From positions 186,001 through 250,000 of the forward strand of contig NZ_NKCN01000005.1 of NCBI RefSeq assembly GCF_002245535.1: a stretch of 64,000 bases of DNA, read 5' to 3'. The stretch comes from Mycobacterium lehmannii (lineage in GTDB: Bacteria; Actinomycetota; Actinomycetes; Mycobacteriales; Mycobacteriaceae). Shown in pieces: positions 38,513-57,319 of the stretch. A model generated the notes under the pieces. That model ran no database searches and was not told the origin of the DNA. It saw nothing but the letters and a program-made list of their open reading frames with translations. Each line of letters opens with the position of its first letter. Within the stretch, counting starts at the first letter, position 1. The translations under genes and the position numbers were made by a program.

Positions 38513-39100
38513 ATCAGCACTGAGACCCGCGTCAACGAGCGTATCCGCGTACCTGAAGTCCGCCTGATCGGACCGGGCGGTGAACAGGTAGGCATCGTGC
38601 GCATCGAAGATGCCCTCCGCGTCGCCGCGGATGCCGATCTCGATCTCGTCGAAGTAGCACCGGATGCCAAACCCCCGGTCTGCAAGATCATGGACTACGG
38701 GAAGTTCAAATACGAGACGGCTCAGAAGGCGCGCGAGTCTCGCAAGAACCAGCAGCAGACCGTCGTCAAGGAACAGAAGCTCCGTCCCAAGATCGACCCG
38801 CACGACTACGAGACCAAAAAGGGTCACGTGATCCGCTTCCTGGAGGCCGGGTCCAAGGTCAAGGTGACGATCATGTTCCGCGGCCGCGAACAGTCGCGAC
38901 CCGAGTTGGGCTTCCGTCTCCTGCAGCGGCTGGGCGCCGACGTCGCCGACTACGGCTTCGTCGAGACCTCGGCCAAGCAGGACGGCCGCAACATGACGAT
39001 GGTGCTGGCCCCGCACCGCGGCGCGAAGACTCGCGCCAAGGCGGCGCAACAGGCCGAAGGCTCCGCAGAGCCGGCCGCAGCACCCGACCGAAACAGTTAG
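38513..39100 (+). CDS. infC: Translation initiation factor IF-3, ATC start
   Basis: 195 aa beginning at ATC 38513 ([20 protein letters not shown]). The first ordinary start in frame (GTG 38597) would remove 28 conserved residues of the N-domain. AGGAGG lies 4 nt before the ATC. IF-3 genes of many bacteria use AUU/AUC so that IF-3 represses its own translation by rejecting such starts. Domains: N-domain (1-75, [13 protein letters not shown]), linker, C-domain (80-170, [33 protein letters not shown]), then an Ala/Pro-rich tail. First gene of infC-rpmI-rplT-tsnR. Confidence 0.95.
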   Translation: MSTETRVNERIRVPEVRLIGPGGEQVGIVRIEDALRVAADADLDLVEVAPDAKPPVCKIMDYGKFKYETAQKARESRKNQQQTVVKEQKLRPKIDPHDYETKKGHVIRFLEAGSKVKVTIMFRGREQSRPELGFRLLQRLGADVADYGFVETSAKQDGRNMTMVLAPHRGAKTRAKAAQQAEGSAEPAAAPDRNS

Positions 39101-39120
39101 AACAACAGAGCAGAGGACCT

Positions 39121-39315
39121 ATGCCCAAGGCGAAGACCCACAGCGGCGCTTCCAAGCGGTTCCGTCGCACCGGGACCGGCAAGATCGTGCGCCAGAAGGC
39201 CAACCGCCGCCACTTGCTCGAGCACAAGCCGAGCAAGCGCACCCGGCGACTCGCCGGCCGCACCGAGGTGTCGGCCGCCGACAACGCCCGCATCAAGAAG
39301 ATGCTCAACGGCTGA
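39121..39315 (+). CDS. rpmI: 50S ribosomal protein L35
   Basis: 64 aa, the usual length. It starts [20 protein letters not shown] and has the basic [18 protein letters not shown] core that packs in 23S rRNA. It lies 20 bp after infC and 37 bp before rplT in the conserved IF3-L35-L20 operon. Confidence 0.98.
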   Translation: MPKAKTHSGASKRFRRTGTGKIVRQKANRRHLLEHKPSKRTRRLAGRTEVSAADNARIKKMLNG

Positions 39316-39352
39316 CCGACGAACACGTACGACCTGAACGAAGGACATTCCC

Positions 39353-39742
39353 ATGGCACGCGTCAAGCGCGCAGTCAACGCCCAGAAGAAGCGGCGGACA
39401 ATCCTCAAGGCCTCCAAGGGTTACCGGGGGCAGCGGTCGCGGCTGTACCGCAAGGCCAAAGAGCAGCAGCTGCATTCGCTCAACTACGCCTATCGTGACC
39501 GGCGCGCCCGCAAGGGCGAGTTCCGCAAGCTGTGGATCTCGCGTATCAATGCCGCGGCCCGCGCCAACGACATCACCTACAACCGGCTGATCCAGGGGCT
39601 GAAGGCCGCTGGCGTCGAGGTGGACCGCAAGAACCTCGCCGAGATCGCCGTCAGCGATCCCGCGGCGTTCACCGCGCTGGTCGAGGTCGCCAAGGGCGCA
39701 CTGCCCGCGGACGTGAACGCGCCGTCGGGCGAGGCTGCCTGA
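39353..39742 (+). CDS. rplT: 50S ribosomal protein L20
   Basis: 129 aa. The start [19 protein letters not shown] is the long basic N-terminal helix that threads 23S rRNA, followed by the globular domain ([20 protein letters not shown]). L20 is needed early in 50S assembly and represses its own operon in other bacteria. Its stop overlaps the proposed CTG start of tsnR. Confidence 0.98.
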   Translation: MARVKRAVNAQKKRRTILKASKGYRGQRSRLYRKAKEQQLHSLNYAYRDRRARKGEFRKLWISRINAAARANDITYNRLIQGLKAAGVEVDRKNLAEIAVSDPAAFTALVEVAKGALPADVNAPSGEAA

Positions 39743-40524
39743 CGCTCACCGAACGCTCCGCCCGGGTGGTCGCAGCGGTCAAGCTGCACCGCCACGTCGG
39801 GCGACGCCGCGCCGCACGCTTCCTCGCCGAGGGTCCCAACCTGGTCGAGGCGGCGTTGCGGCGCGGACTCGTATCCGAGGTGTTCGCCACCGAGGACGTC
39901 GCGCACCGGTTCGCTGCGATGCTGGCCGATGTCCCGGTGCACCTGGTGACAGAACGCGCCGCCAAAGCGTTGTCGGAGACGGTGACTCCGGTCGGCCTGG
40001 TCGCCGTGTGCGCGACACCGGAGACGTCGCTGGGCGAGGTCTTGGCCGCCTCGCCGCGGCTGGTCGCCGTCGCGGTCGAGATCTCCGAACCGGGCAACGC
40101 GGGCACGCTGATTCGGATCGCCGACGCGATGGGGGCGGACGCCGTCGTGTTCGCCGGGCACAGCGTGGACCCCTACAATGGCAAGTGTTTGCGCGCGTCC
40201 GCGGGCAGTATCTTTTCGATTCCCGTTGTCACCGAGGACGATCCCGGTTCGGCGGTGTCGGAGCTCGCGGGCACCGGCCTGCAGGTGTTGGCGACGACCA
40301 TCGACGGCGAGATGTCATTGGACAGCCCCGCTCTGCAGGCCGCGCTGGCCGAACCGACGGCGTGGTTGTTCGGGCCGGAGGCCCACGGTCTGCCCGCAGA
40401 ACTGACCGCGTCGGCCACGCATCGCGTTCACATCCCGATGCCGGGGGCCGCCGAGAGCCTCAATGTGGCCGCGGCCGCGGCGATCTGCCTATACCAGAGC
40501 GCACGCGCGCACCGCCGCTCCTAG
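39739..40524 (+). CDS. tsnR: TrmH/SpoU-family rRNA methyltransferase
   Basis: Up to 261 aa. An N-terminal substrate-binding domain ([16 protein letters not shown]) is followed by the SPOUT knot: [31 protein letters not shown] and [18 protein letters not shown], the three SpoU motifs. It methylates ribose 2'-OH in 23S rRNA; the exact site is not readable. It corresponds to Rv1644. No ATG/GTG lies at the conserved N-terminus. CTG 39739 overlaps the rplT stop (CTGA) and gives [11 protein letters not shown], while GTG 39766 is the first ordinary start and would lose 9 residues. Stop overlaps the convergent FadE stop (CTAG). Confidence 0.9.
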   Translation: MTLTERSARVVAAVKLHRHVGRRRAARFLAEGPNLVEAALRRGLVSEVFATEDVAHRFAAMLADVPVHLVTERAAKALSETVTPVGLVAVCATPETSLGEVLAASPRLVAVAVEISEPGNAGTLIRIADAMGADAVVFAGHSVDPYNGKCLRASAGSIFSIPVVTEDDPGSAVSELAGTGLQVLATTIDGEMSLDSPALQAALAEPTAWLFGPEAHGLPAELTASATHRVHIPMPGAAESLNVAAAAAICLYQSARAHRRS

Positions 40525-41765
40525 CTCAACAAGCCCCGCGCCACGTGGGTGATCTGCACCTCGTTACTGCCGGCGTAGATCATCAACGACTTGGCGTCGC
40601 GCGCAAGCTGTTCGACGCGGTACTCGGTCATGTAACCGTTGCCGCCGAACAGCTGCACCGCCTCCATCGCGACGTCGGTGGCGGCCTGCGAGCAGTACCA
40701 CTTGATCGCCGACGCCTCCGGCAGTGAGATCGACACACCGGCCTGCGCCGCTTCGATCACGCGAAACAGGATGTTGCGCACGTTCATCCGCGCCACTTCC
40801 ATGTTCGCGAGCTTGAGTTGGATCAGCTGAAACTGGCCGATCTCCTGACCCCACAGAGTGCGACTCTTGGCGTAGTCGACGCACAACCGCAGGCATTCCT
40901 CGATCACGCCCAGCGACATCGCCGCGACGCCGATGCGTTCGGCGCTGAAGCTCGACCGCGCGCTTTCGCGGCCGTCACCCGCGGAATTGTCCTCGGTTTC
41001 GCCGAGCAACCGGTCCCGGCCCAACCGCACGTTGTTGAAGAACAGCTCGCCGGTGCGCGAGCTGTGAATACCCATCTTGCGGAACGGCTTCGACTGTACG
41101 AAACCTTCCATGCCGCGGTCGAGCACAAAGGTCAGCACCTTGCGGTCGCGCTTGTCCGAAACCGAGCCGCCCGCTTCGTCTTCATTGAGCTTCGCGTACA
41201 CCACGACGACGTCGGCGTCGGGGCCGTTGGTGATGAAGGTCTTCTGGCCGTTGAGGATGTAGTCGTCGCCGTCACGTACGACGTAGGACTTCATACCGCC
41301 GAACGCATCAGAGCCCGAGTCGGGCTCGGTGATCGCCCATGCGCCGACCTTGTCGTAGGTGACCAGATCGGGTAGCCAGCGTTCCTGCTGGGCCAGCGTG
41401 CCGCGGCTCATGATCGTCGGCACCGTCAGGCCGAGGCTGACCCCCATGCCCGTGACGACGCCCATCGACACCCGGCACAGCTCGCTGACCACGACGAACC
41501 CCATACCGCCGGAACCCTCGCCGAACATGCCGCCGCCCGAGGACTTCTCCGACGAACCGCCGACTTCGCGCAGCCGGGCCAGGCGCTTGTTCAGCGACTC
41601 ACGCGCCATGTCGGCGATGCCGAACGTCGCGAACAGCTTGCGGACGATGGGGTAGGGCTCCATCTCGCCGCTTTCCAGCGCATCGACGTGCGGGCGGATT
41701 TCCTTATCGACGAACTCGCGGACGGCATCGCGCACGGCGAGATCGACATCAGACCATTCGAGCAT
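40521..41765 (-). CDS. Acyl-CoA dehydrogenase (FadE family)
   Basis: 414 aa. Flavin and substrate motifs of the family are present: WAITEPDSGSDAFG, YILNGQKTFITNG, and near the C-terminus AVQLFGGNGYMTEYRVEQLARDAK. The catalytic base position fits the IYAGSNEVQ segment (Glu). It oxidises an acyl-CoA at the alpha-beta bond with FAD. A Gly/Ser-rich insert (SSEKSSGGGMFGEGSGGMGF) near residue 75 is unusual. It lies 5 bp after the DUF2236 gene, forming a two-gene operon. Confidence 0.93.
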   Translation of the reverse strand: MLEWSDVDLAVRDAVREFVDKEIRPHVDALESGEMEPYPIVRKLFATFGIADMARESLNKRLARLREVGGSSEKSSGGGMFGEGSGGMGFVVVSELCRVSMGVVTGMGVSLGLTVPTIMSRGTLAQQERWLPDLVTYDKVGAWAITEPDSGSDAFGGMKSYVVRDGDDYILNGQKTFITNGPDADVVVVYAKLNEDEAGGSVSDKRDRKVLTFVLDRGMEGFVQSKPFRKMGIHSSRTGELFFNNVRLGRDRLLGETEDNSAGDGRESARSSFSAERIGVAAMSLGVIEECLRLCVDYAKSRTLWGQEIGQFQLIQLKLANMEVARMNVRNILFRVIEAAQAGVSISLPEASAIKWYCSQAATDVAMEAVQLFGGNGYMTEYRVEQLARDAKSLMIYAGSNEVQITHVARGLLS

Positions 41766-41770
41766 GCCCC

Positions 41771-42784
41771 CTAGGCTGCCTTATGGCGTCCGCGGGCCGG
41801 ACGCAGCCCCGCCAAAGAGAACGTGGTGTGCACCAGCGACCCGGCTCGATCGAGCAGCGACTTGCGCGGCGGGACGTAGTGCATCGGCAACCCGCGCCGA
41901 TCGCTCGGCGGTGCCATGAACGCAGGCGCCTCGACCAGTGGAGCGTCGGAGGGAAGGCGGCCCTGGGCCCGCCGGTAGGCAGTCAAAGCCCTTGGGTGCA
42001 AACGGATTTCGTCGGGCACCGCCACGAAAGCGAATTCCACCAGTTTGCCGAACAGGCGAAGAAGCACCTCATCCCCGGGCGTCCAGCGCATGTTGGCCTT
42101 CTCGCGAAGGGCGTCGTCGAACACGCCCGCCGCGATCCAGCGCTGCGCGCCGACCATCGGCTTGAAGAGCTGGTCCCACAGCCCGGTGGGCATCAACACG
42201 AACCAGGGCTTGGGAATCCGGATCGAGAAGATGTCGAGGGTGGCGCGATTGATCTCGAGCTCCTCGCGGCACTTGCGGTCCCAGTACTCGCAGAACTCCT
42301 CCCAGCTGTCCGGCACCGGCCGCATGCTCATGCCGTACATCCGGTACCACTGCACGTGCTCGTCGAACAGCTGTCGCTTCTCGGCCTCGGTCAGGCCGCC
42401 GCAGAAGTACTCGGCCGTCTTGATGATCAGCATGAAGAAGGTGGCGTGCGCCCAGTAGAAGGTCTCGGGGTTCAGCGCGTGGTAGCGGCGGCCCTCGGTG
42501 TCCACACCCTTGATCGTGGTGTGGTAGCTCTTGATCTGCTCGCCGGTCTGGGAAGCGCGTTCACCGTCGTAGACCACACCCATGATCGGATACACCGAGC
42601 GCGCGACGCGCTGTAGCGGTTCGCGCAGCAGGATCGAATGGTCCTCGACGCCTGCGCCCAGTTCCGGATACATGTTCTGGACGGCGCCGATCCACACACC
42701 CAGCAATCCCGTGCGGAGGTCGCCGAAGTACTTCCACGTCAACGAGTCGGGACCTAAGGGGTTAGCGGTGCTGCTCACGGTCAT
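41771..42784 (-). CDS. DUF2236 / MpaB-like oxygenase family protein (Rv1645c-like)
   Basis: 337 aa from ATG 42784, preceded by GAGGAAT. The DUF2236 domain includes ARSVYPIMGVVYDG, HALNPETFYWAHATFFMLI (the haem-region His pattern H...H) and RMYGMSMRPVPDSWEEF. Relatives include latex-clearing protein Lcp and fungal MpaB, b-type haem enzymes that cleave C=C bonds. An oxidative role on an isoprenoid or lipid is plausible but unproven. It is in an operon with an acyl-CoA dehydrogenase. An operator-like repeat lies 43-90 bp upstream. Confidence 0.85.
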   Translation of the reverse strand: MTVSSTANPLGPDSLTWKYFGDLRTGLLGVWIGAVQNMYPELGAGVEDHSILLREPLQRVARSVYPIMGVVYDGERASQTGEQIKSYHTTIKGVDTEGRRYHALNPETFYWAHATFFMLIIKTAEYFCGGLTEAEKRQLFDEHVQWYRMYGMSMRPVPDSWEEFCEYWDRKCREELEINRATLDIFSIRIPKPWFVLMPTGLWDQLFKPMVGAQRWIAAGVFDDALREKANMRWTPGDEVLLRLFGKLVEFAFVAVPDEIRLHPRALTAYRRAQGRLPSDAPLVEAPAFMAPPSDRRGLPMHYVPPRKSLLDRAGSLVHTTFSLAGLRPARGRHKAA

Positions 42785-42826
42785 GTGATTCCTCGCTGAA
42801 TCGGCGTCGAACTCCACGATAATGTT

Positions 42827-42875
42827 GACAACCAACGTTGTCTACGATTTGCGGGGCGCGTCGTCGGACAACGTT
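42827..42875. promoter_or_regulatory. Operator-like inverted repeats upstream of DUF2236 gene
   Basis: GACAAC (42827-42832) and GTTGTC (42837-42842) form a 16-bp dyad with a 4-bp spacer. The sequence GACAACGTT appears again at 42867-42875 and, inverted, within 42834-42842. A TetR-type regulator is a fair guess. No regulator gene is adjacent. Confidence 0.5.
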
Positions 42876-42990
42876 ATTCAGCGGCTACTGGCTCGCCACA
42901 AACCCGTGACCAGCCGCTTCAGGGGCTCCGTTTTCGTCATTCGGACGACCGCTTCGCTTTAGGAGATTGCTCGGCGTCGAGCGGCCCGCT

Positions 42991-42996
42991 TAGGCT
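42991..42996 (+). promoter_or_regulatory. Leaderless -10 for adenylate cyclase gene
   Basis: TAGGCT lies 7 nt before GTG 43004, with no Shine-Dalgarno between them. Confidence 0.55.
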
Positions 42997-43003
42997 GGCG
43001 GGC

Positions 43004-44971
<1,968 letters not shown>

Positions 44972-44972
<1 letters not shown>

Positions 44973-47470
44973 TGCGGCTGCCGTACAGCTGGCTGCGCGA
45001 CGTCGTGCGGGCCGGCGCGCCGGGTTGGGACGTGAGCCCCGCCGACCTCGAAGAGACGTTGATCCGCATCGGCCATGAGGTCGAGGAGGTCATTCCGGTC
45101 GGCCCCGTCACGGGCCCGCTGACGGTGGGACGGGTGGCCGCCATCGAGGAGCTCACCGAGTTCAAGAAGCCCATCCGCGCCGTCAAGGTCGACGTCGGAG
45201 AAGCCGAGCCACGGGACATCGTCTGCGGTGCAACGAACTTCGTCGTCGGCGATCTGGTCGTGGTGGCACTGCCCGGTACGGTGCTGCCCGGCGACTTCAC
45301 CATCGCCAGCCGCAAGACCTATGGCCGGATCTCCGACGGGATGATCTGCTCGACGGCCGAAATGAATCTGGGCACCGACCATTCGGGCATCCTCGTGCTA
45401 CCTGCCGACACCGCCGAACCGGGTCACCCCGCCGCCGATCTCCTCGGCCTCGACGACGTCGTCTTCCACCTGGCCATCACACCGGACCGGGGCTACTGCC
45501 TGTCGGTGCGCGGGCTGGCCCGCGAGGTCGCCACCGCCTACGACCTCGATTACGTCGACCCCGCCGACGTTGCCCCGTTACCGGCCGACGGCGAGGCGCT
45601 GCCCGTGTCGATCGACCCGGGCACCGGCGTCCAGCGGTTCGGACTACGCCCGGTGACCGGCATCGATGCCGGCGCCGTCTCACCGTGGTGGCTGCAGCGA
45701 CGGCTTCTGTTGTCCGGCATCCGGGCCATCTCTCCCGCGGTGGACGTCACCAACTACGTGATGCTCGAGCTCGGCCACCCGATGCACGCCCACGACCGCA
45801 GCCTGATCACCGGCGGATTCCGCGTGCGCTTCGCCGAACCGGGGGAGACCGTGGTCACCCTCGACGATGTCGAACGCCGCCTCGACACGGCCGATGTGCT
45901 GATCGTCGACGACGAAGCGACCGCCGCGATCGGCGGCGTTATGGGCGCGGGCACCACCGAGGTGCGCGAGACGACCACCGACGTACTGCTGGAGGCCGCC
46001 GTGTGGGACCCGGCCGCCGTCTCGCGCACACAGCGGCGGCTGCGCCTGTACAGCGAGGCGGGTCGGCGCTACGAACGCAGCGTCGATCCGGCCATCTCGG
46101 TCGCCGCGCTGGACCGCTGCGCCGCGCTGCTCGCCGAGATCGCCAACGGCACGGTCGAACCCACGCTGACCGACTGGCGCGGCGAACCGCCCAGAGACGA
46201 CTGGTCGCACCCGCCCGTCACGATGGCGGCCGACCTGCCCGACCGCACCGCCGGTGTCGACTACGCACCGGGCACCGCAGAACGGCGGCTCACCCAGATC
46301 GGCGCACGGGTCGTCGCCGCCGAGGGCACGCTCACCGTCACGCCGCCGAGTTGGCGGCCCGATCTGCGTCAACCCGCCGACCTCGTCGAAGAGGTGCTGC
46401 GTCTCGAGGATCTGGAGACCATTCCGTCGGTGTTGCCGCTGGCCCCGGCCGGCCGCGGGCTGACTCCGGTGCAGAGGCGACGGCGTGCGATCGGTAAGTC
46501 GTTGGGACTCAACGGGTATGTGGAGATCCTGCCCACGCCGTTTCTGCCGGCGGGCGTGTTCGACCAGTGGGGCCTGCCCGCCGACGACCCCCGCCGTACC
46601 ACGACCAACGTGCTCAACCCGCTGGATTCCGACCGCCCGCGGTTGGCCACCACCCTGCTGCCGGGACTATTGGAGGCACTGAGCCGCAACGTGTCTCGCG
46701 GAACCGTGGACGTCGGTTTGTTCGCGATCCAGCAGGTCGTCCAACCGACGCCGGACACCCGTTCCCTCGAACGGATACCGACCGACCGGCGGCCCAGCGA
46801 CGACGAGATCGCCGCGCTGAACGCGTCGCTGCCGCGACAGCCCCAGCACGTCGCCCTGGTGGTGGCCGGGTTGCGCGAACCCGCAGGCCCATGGGGTCCG
46901 GGTCGCGCGGTGCAGCCCGGCGACGTGTTCGAGGCGGTGCAGGTGATCGCTCGCGCCGCCGGTGTCGAGCTGAGCCTGCGCGCCGCTCAGCGCCTGCCGT
47001 GGCATCCGGGGCGCTGCGCCGAAGTGGTGCTGGGCGACCGGCAGGGCGGAACCGTCGTCGGCCACGCCGGTGAACTGCACCCGGCGGTCGTCGAGCGGTC
47101 GGGTCTGCCCAAGCGCACCTGTGCCCTCGAACTGGATCTGGACGCCATACCCATCGTCGAGCGACTTCCGGCTCCGAGGGTGTCGCCGTTTCCCGCCGTG
47201 TTTCAGGACATCAGCCTGGTCGTCGACGAGGACGTCGCCGCGGCCGCCGTGGTCGAGGCGGTGCGGGCGGGCGCGGGGCCGCTGCTGGAGGACGTGCGGC
47301 TGTTCGACGTCTACACCGGCCCGCAGGTCGGCGAGGGCCGCAAATCGCTGGCGTTCGCGCTGCGGTTCCGTGCCGCCGATCGCACGCTCACCGAGGACGA
47401 GGCCAGCGCGGCACGCGAAGCGGCCGTGCAGGCCGCGACGGAGCGCATCGGCGCCGAGCAACGCCGCTGA
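44972..47470 (+). CDS. pheT: Phenylalanyl-tRNA synthetase beta subunit
   Basis: 832 aa, standard length. Domains: tRNA-binding OB-fold (about 40-150), B3/B4 editing domain (about 210-370), B5 (about 400-475), the inactive synthetase-like core, and the C-terminal ferredoxin-fold anticodon-binding domain (about 738-832, [20 protein letters not shown]). It edits mischarged Tyr-tRNA(Phe) and binds the tRNA. It ends 47 bp before argC. In M. tuberculosis a PE_PGRS gene lies in that gap; here it holds only ArgR-type boxes. Confidence 0.97.
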
Positions 47471-47482
47471 TATTAATGAATT

Positions 47483-49750
<2,268 letters not shown>

Positions 49751-49754
<4 letters not shown>

Positions 49755-50619
49755 GCGTCGAAACCCCGATCAAGGCAAAGGTTCTGGCCGAAGCGCTGGA
49801 GTGGCTCAAACAGCTGCACGGCAAGACCGTCGTGATCAAGTACGGCGGCAACGCGATGACCGACGACGTGCTCAAGGCCGCGTTCGCCGCCGACATGGTC
49901 TTCCTGCGCAACTGCGGCGTCCATCCCGTCGTCGTGCACGGCGGCGGTCCACAGATCAGCGCGATGCTCAAACGCCTCGGCATTCAAGGCGATTTCAAGG
50001 GCGGGTTCCGGGTCACCACACCCGAGGTGCTGGACGTGGCGCGCATGGTGCTTTTCGGTCAGGTCGGCCGGGAACTGGTCGGGCTGATCAACGCCCACGG
50101 CCCGTACGCGGTCGGGGTCACCGGCGAGGACGCCCAGTTGTTCACCGCGGTGCGGCGCAGCGTGACCGTCGACGGTGTGGCCACCGACATCGGCCTGGTC
50201 GGCGACGTCGAGAGGGTCAACGCCGAATCGCTGCTGGATCTCATTGCCGCGGGTCGGATTCCGGTGGTGTCGACCATCGCCCCCGACATCGGCGGGGTGG
50301 TGCACAACATCAACGCCGACACGGCGGCCGCCGCGCTGGCCGAGGCGTTGGGCGCCGAGAAACTGCTGATGCTCACCGATGTCGAGGGCCTGTACACGAA
50401 TTGGCCCGACCGCGGCTCGCTGGTCAGCGAGATCGACTCCGCCGCACTGACGCAAATGCTGCCGACACTGGAGGCCGGGATGGTGCCCAAGATCGAGGCG
50501 TGTCTGCGCGCGGTGGCCGGTGGTGTGCCGAGCGCACATGTCATCGACGGCCGCGTCGAGCACTGCGTGCTGGTCGAACTGCTCACCGACGAGGGGACGG
50601 GGACGAAAGTGGTGCGGTC

Positions 50620-50623
<4 letters not shown>
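49751..50623 (+). CDS. argB: Acetylglutamate kinase
   Basis: 290 aa from ATG 49751. Amino-acid-kinase motifs: VIKYGGNAM near residue 30, VVHGGGPQI near 61, and the C-terminal ATP-binding [11 protein letters not shown]. It phosphorylates N-acetylglutamate, usually the arginine-inhibited step. The N-terminal helix ([18 protein letters not shown]) fits the hexameric, arginine-sensitive type. Coupled to argJ and argD by ATGA overlaps. Confidence 0.98.
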
Positions 50624-53244
<2,621 letters not shown>

Positions 53245-53245
<1 letters not shown>

Positions 53246-54444
53246 TGTCCGAACGCGTCATCCTGGCATATTCCGGTGGCCTGGACACCTCGGTGGCGAT
53301 CAGCTGGATCGGCAAGGAGACCGGGCGCGAGGTCGTCGCTGTCGCAATCGATCTCGGCCAAGGCGGCGAGGACATGGAGGTTGTGCGCAAGCGCGCCATC
53401 GACTGCGGCGCCGTGGAAGCCGTCGTCGTCGACGCCAAGGACGAGTTCGCCGACGAGTACTGCCTGCCCGCGATCCAGTCGAACGCGCTGTACATGGACC
53501 GCTACCCGCTGGTCTCGGCGCTGAGCCGACCGCTGATCGTCAAGCATCTCGTGGCCGCGGCGCGCGAACACGGCGGCGGCACCGTCGCGCACGGCTGCAC
53601 CGGCAAGGGCAACGACCAGGTCCGCTTCGAGGTCGGGTTCGCTTCGCTGGCACCGGATCTCAAGGTGCTGGCGCCGGTGCGTGACTACGCGTGGACACGG
53701 GAGAAGGCGATCGCGTTCGCCGAGGAGAACGCGATCCCGATCAACGTCACCAAGCGTTCGCCGTTCTCGATCGACCAGAACGTCTGGGGTCGCGCGGTGG
53801 AGACCGGCTTCCTCGAGCATCTGTGGAACGCCCCGACCAAGGACGTCTACGACTACACCGAGGATCCGACGGTCAACTGGAGCACACCCGACGAGGTCAT
53901 CATCGGTTTCGAGCGTGGCGTGCCGGTGTCGATCGATGGCCGCCCGGTGACGGTGCTGCAGGCGATCGAGGAGTTGAACCGCCGGGCCGGTGAACAGGGT
54001 GTCGGCAGGCTCGATGTGGTCGAGGACCGGCTGGTCGGCATCAAGAGCCGCGAGATCTACGAGGCGCCGGGCGCGATGGTGTTGATCACCGCGCACACCG
54101 AACTCGAGCATGTCACCTTGGAGCGGGAACTCGGCCGGTTCAAGCGCCACACCGACCAGAAGTGGGGGGAGCTGGTCTACGACGGGCTTTGGTATTCCCC
54201 GCTGAAGACGGCGCTGGAGTCTTTCGTCGCCAAGACCCAGGAGCACGTGACCGGAGAGATCCGGCTGGTGCTGCACGGCGGACACATCGCGGTGAACGGC
54301 CGTCGCAGCGCCGAGTCGCTCTACGACTTCAACCTTGCCACCTACGACGAGGGCGATACGTTCGACCAGTCGGCGGCCCGCGGTTTCGTGCAGATCCACG
54401 GTCTGTCGTCGAGCATCGCCGCCCGCCGGGACCTCGATACGTGA
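53245..54444 (+). CDS. argG: Argininosuccinate synthase
   Basis: 399 aa. ATP-pyrophosphatase P-loop AYSGGLDTS is at 7-15; [14 protein letters not shown] and the GRNAVDRS-like segment are typical. It joins citrulline and aspartate. The stop is followed by 99 bp that hold a large imperfect palindrome before argH, the only sizeable gap in the operon. Confidence 0.98.
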
Positions 54445-56828
<2,384 letters not shown>

Positions 56829-56838
56829 CCGCCCGGCA

Positions 56839-57302
56839 TCAGTCGTCGTCGTTGCAGATGCTGACCTCGAGACGACCGTCGTCGACCTCGATTTCCAGGT
56901 CGAGGTCCTCAGCTCCTCTGCGGAACGAGATCTCGACCTCCTCGGGTTCCTGATCGTCGACCTGATGCGTCCAACCCTCCGCCGGGGTCACCGACTCGAG
57001 GGTGAGGCGACCGTCAGCGAACGTGACGACTGCTGACCCCGCGTCGTACACCTGGTAGCGACCATCCGGGGCGGGTTCGAGGCGGACGCATTGGTTGCGG
57101 CCGGCCGGGCGGGGGCGGCGACTCCCGTCTGCGGCGCCGCGGGCGGCGGTGTGTTCTGGGTCGGCGTGGCCTGCGGACTGCTCGAGGGCGAGGCGGACTC
57201 CGTGACGGTCACCGTGGACTGGGGTTCGGCGCCCGAGCCGCACCCCGGCAGGAGCAGAGCGACCCCGGCGAGCGCGGTGGCACCGGTCGATCTGGTTGCC
57301 AT
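56839..57302 (-). pseudogene. Frameshifted lipoprotein
   Basis: Two overlapping frames make up one protein. From ATG 57302 the first frame gives a lipoprotein signal with lipobox LLPGC and a Thr/Ser/Pro/Ala-rich linker (VTVTESASPSSSPQATP). The second frame continues with a folded domain (CVRLEPAPDGRYQVYDAGSA, LTLESVTPAEGWTHQV, DLDLEIEVDDGRLEVSICND) to 56839. The switch from the first frame to the second (one base back) must lie near 57085-57125, a GC-run region. So there is either a real 1-nt mutation, a sequencing error, or slippage. Function unknown; it would be an envelope lipoprotein. Confidence 0.7.
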
Positions 57303-57319
57303 GCTCCCAGGCTACGGCG

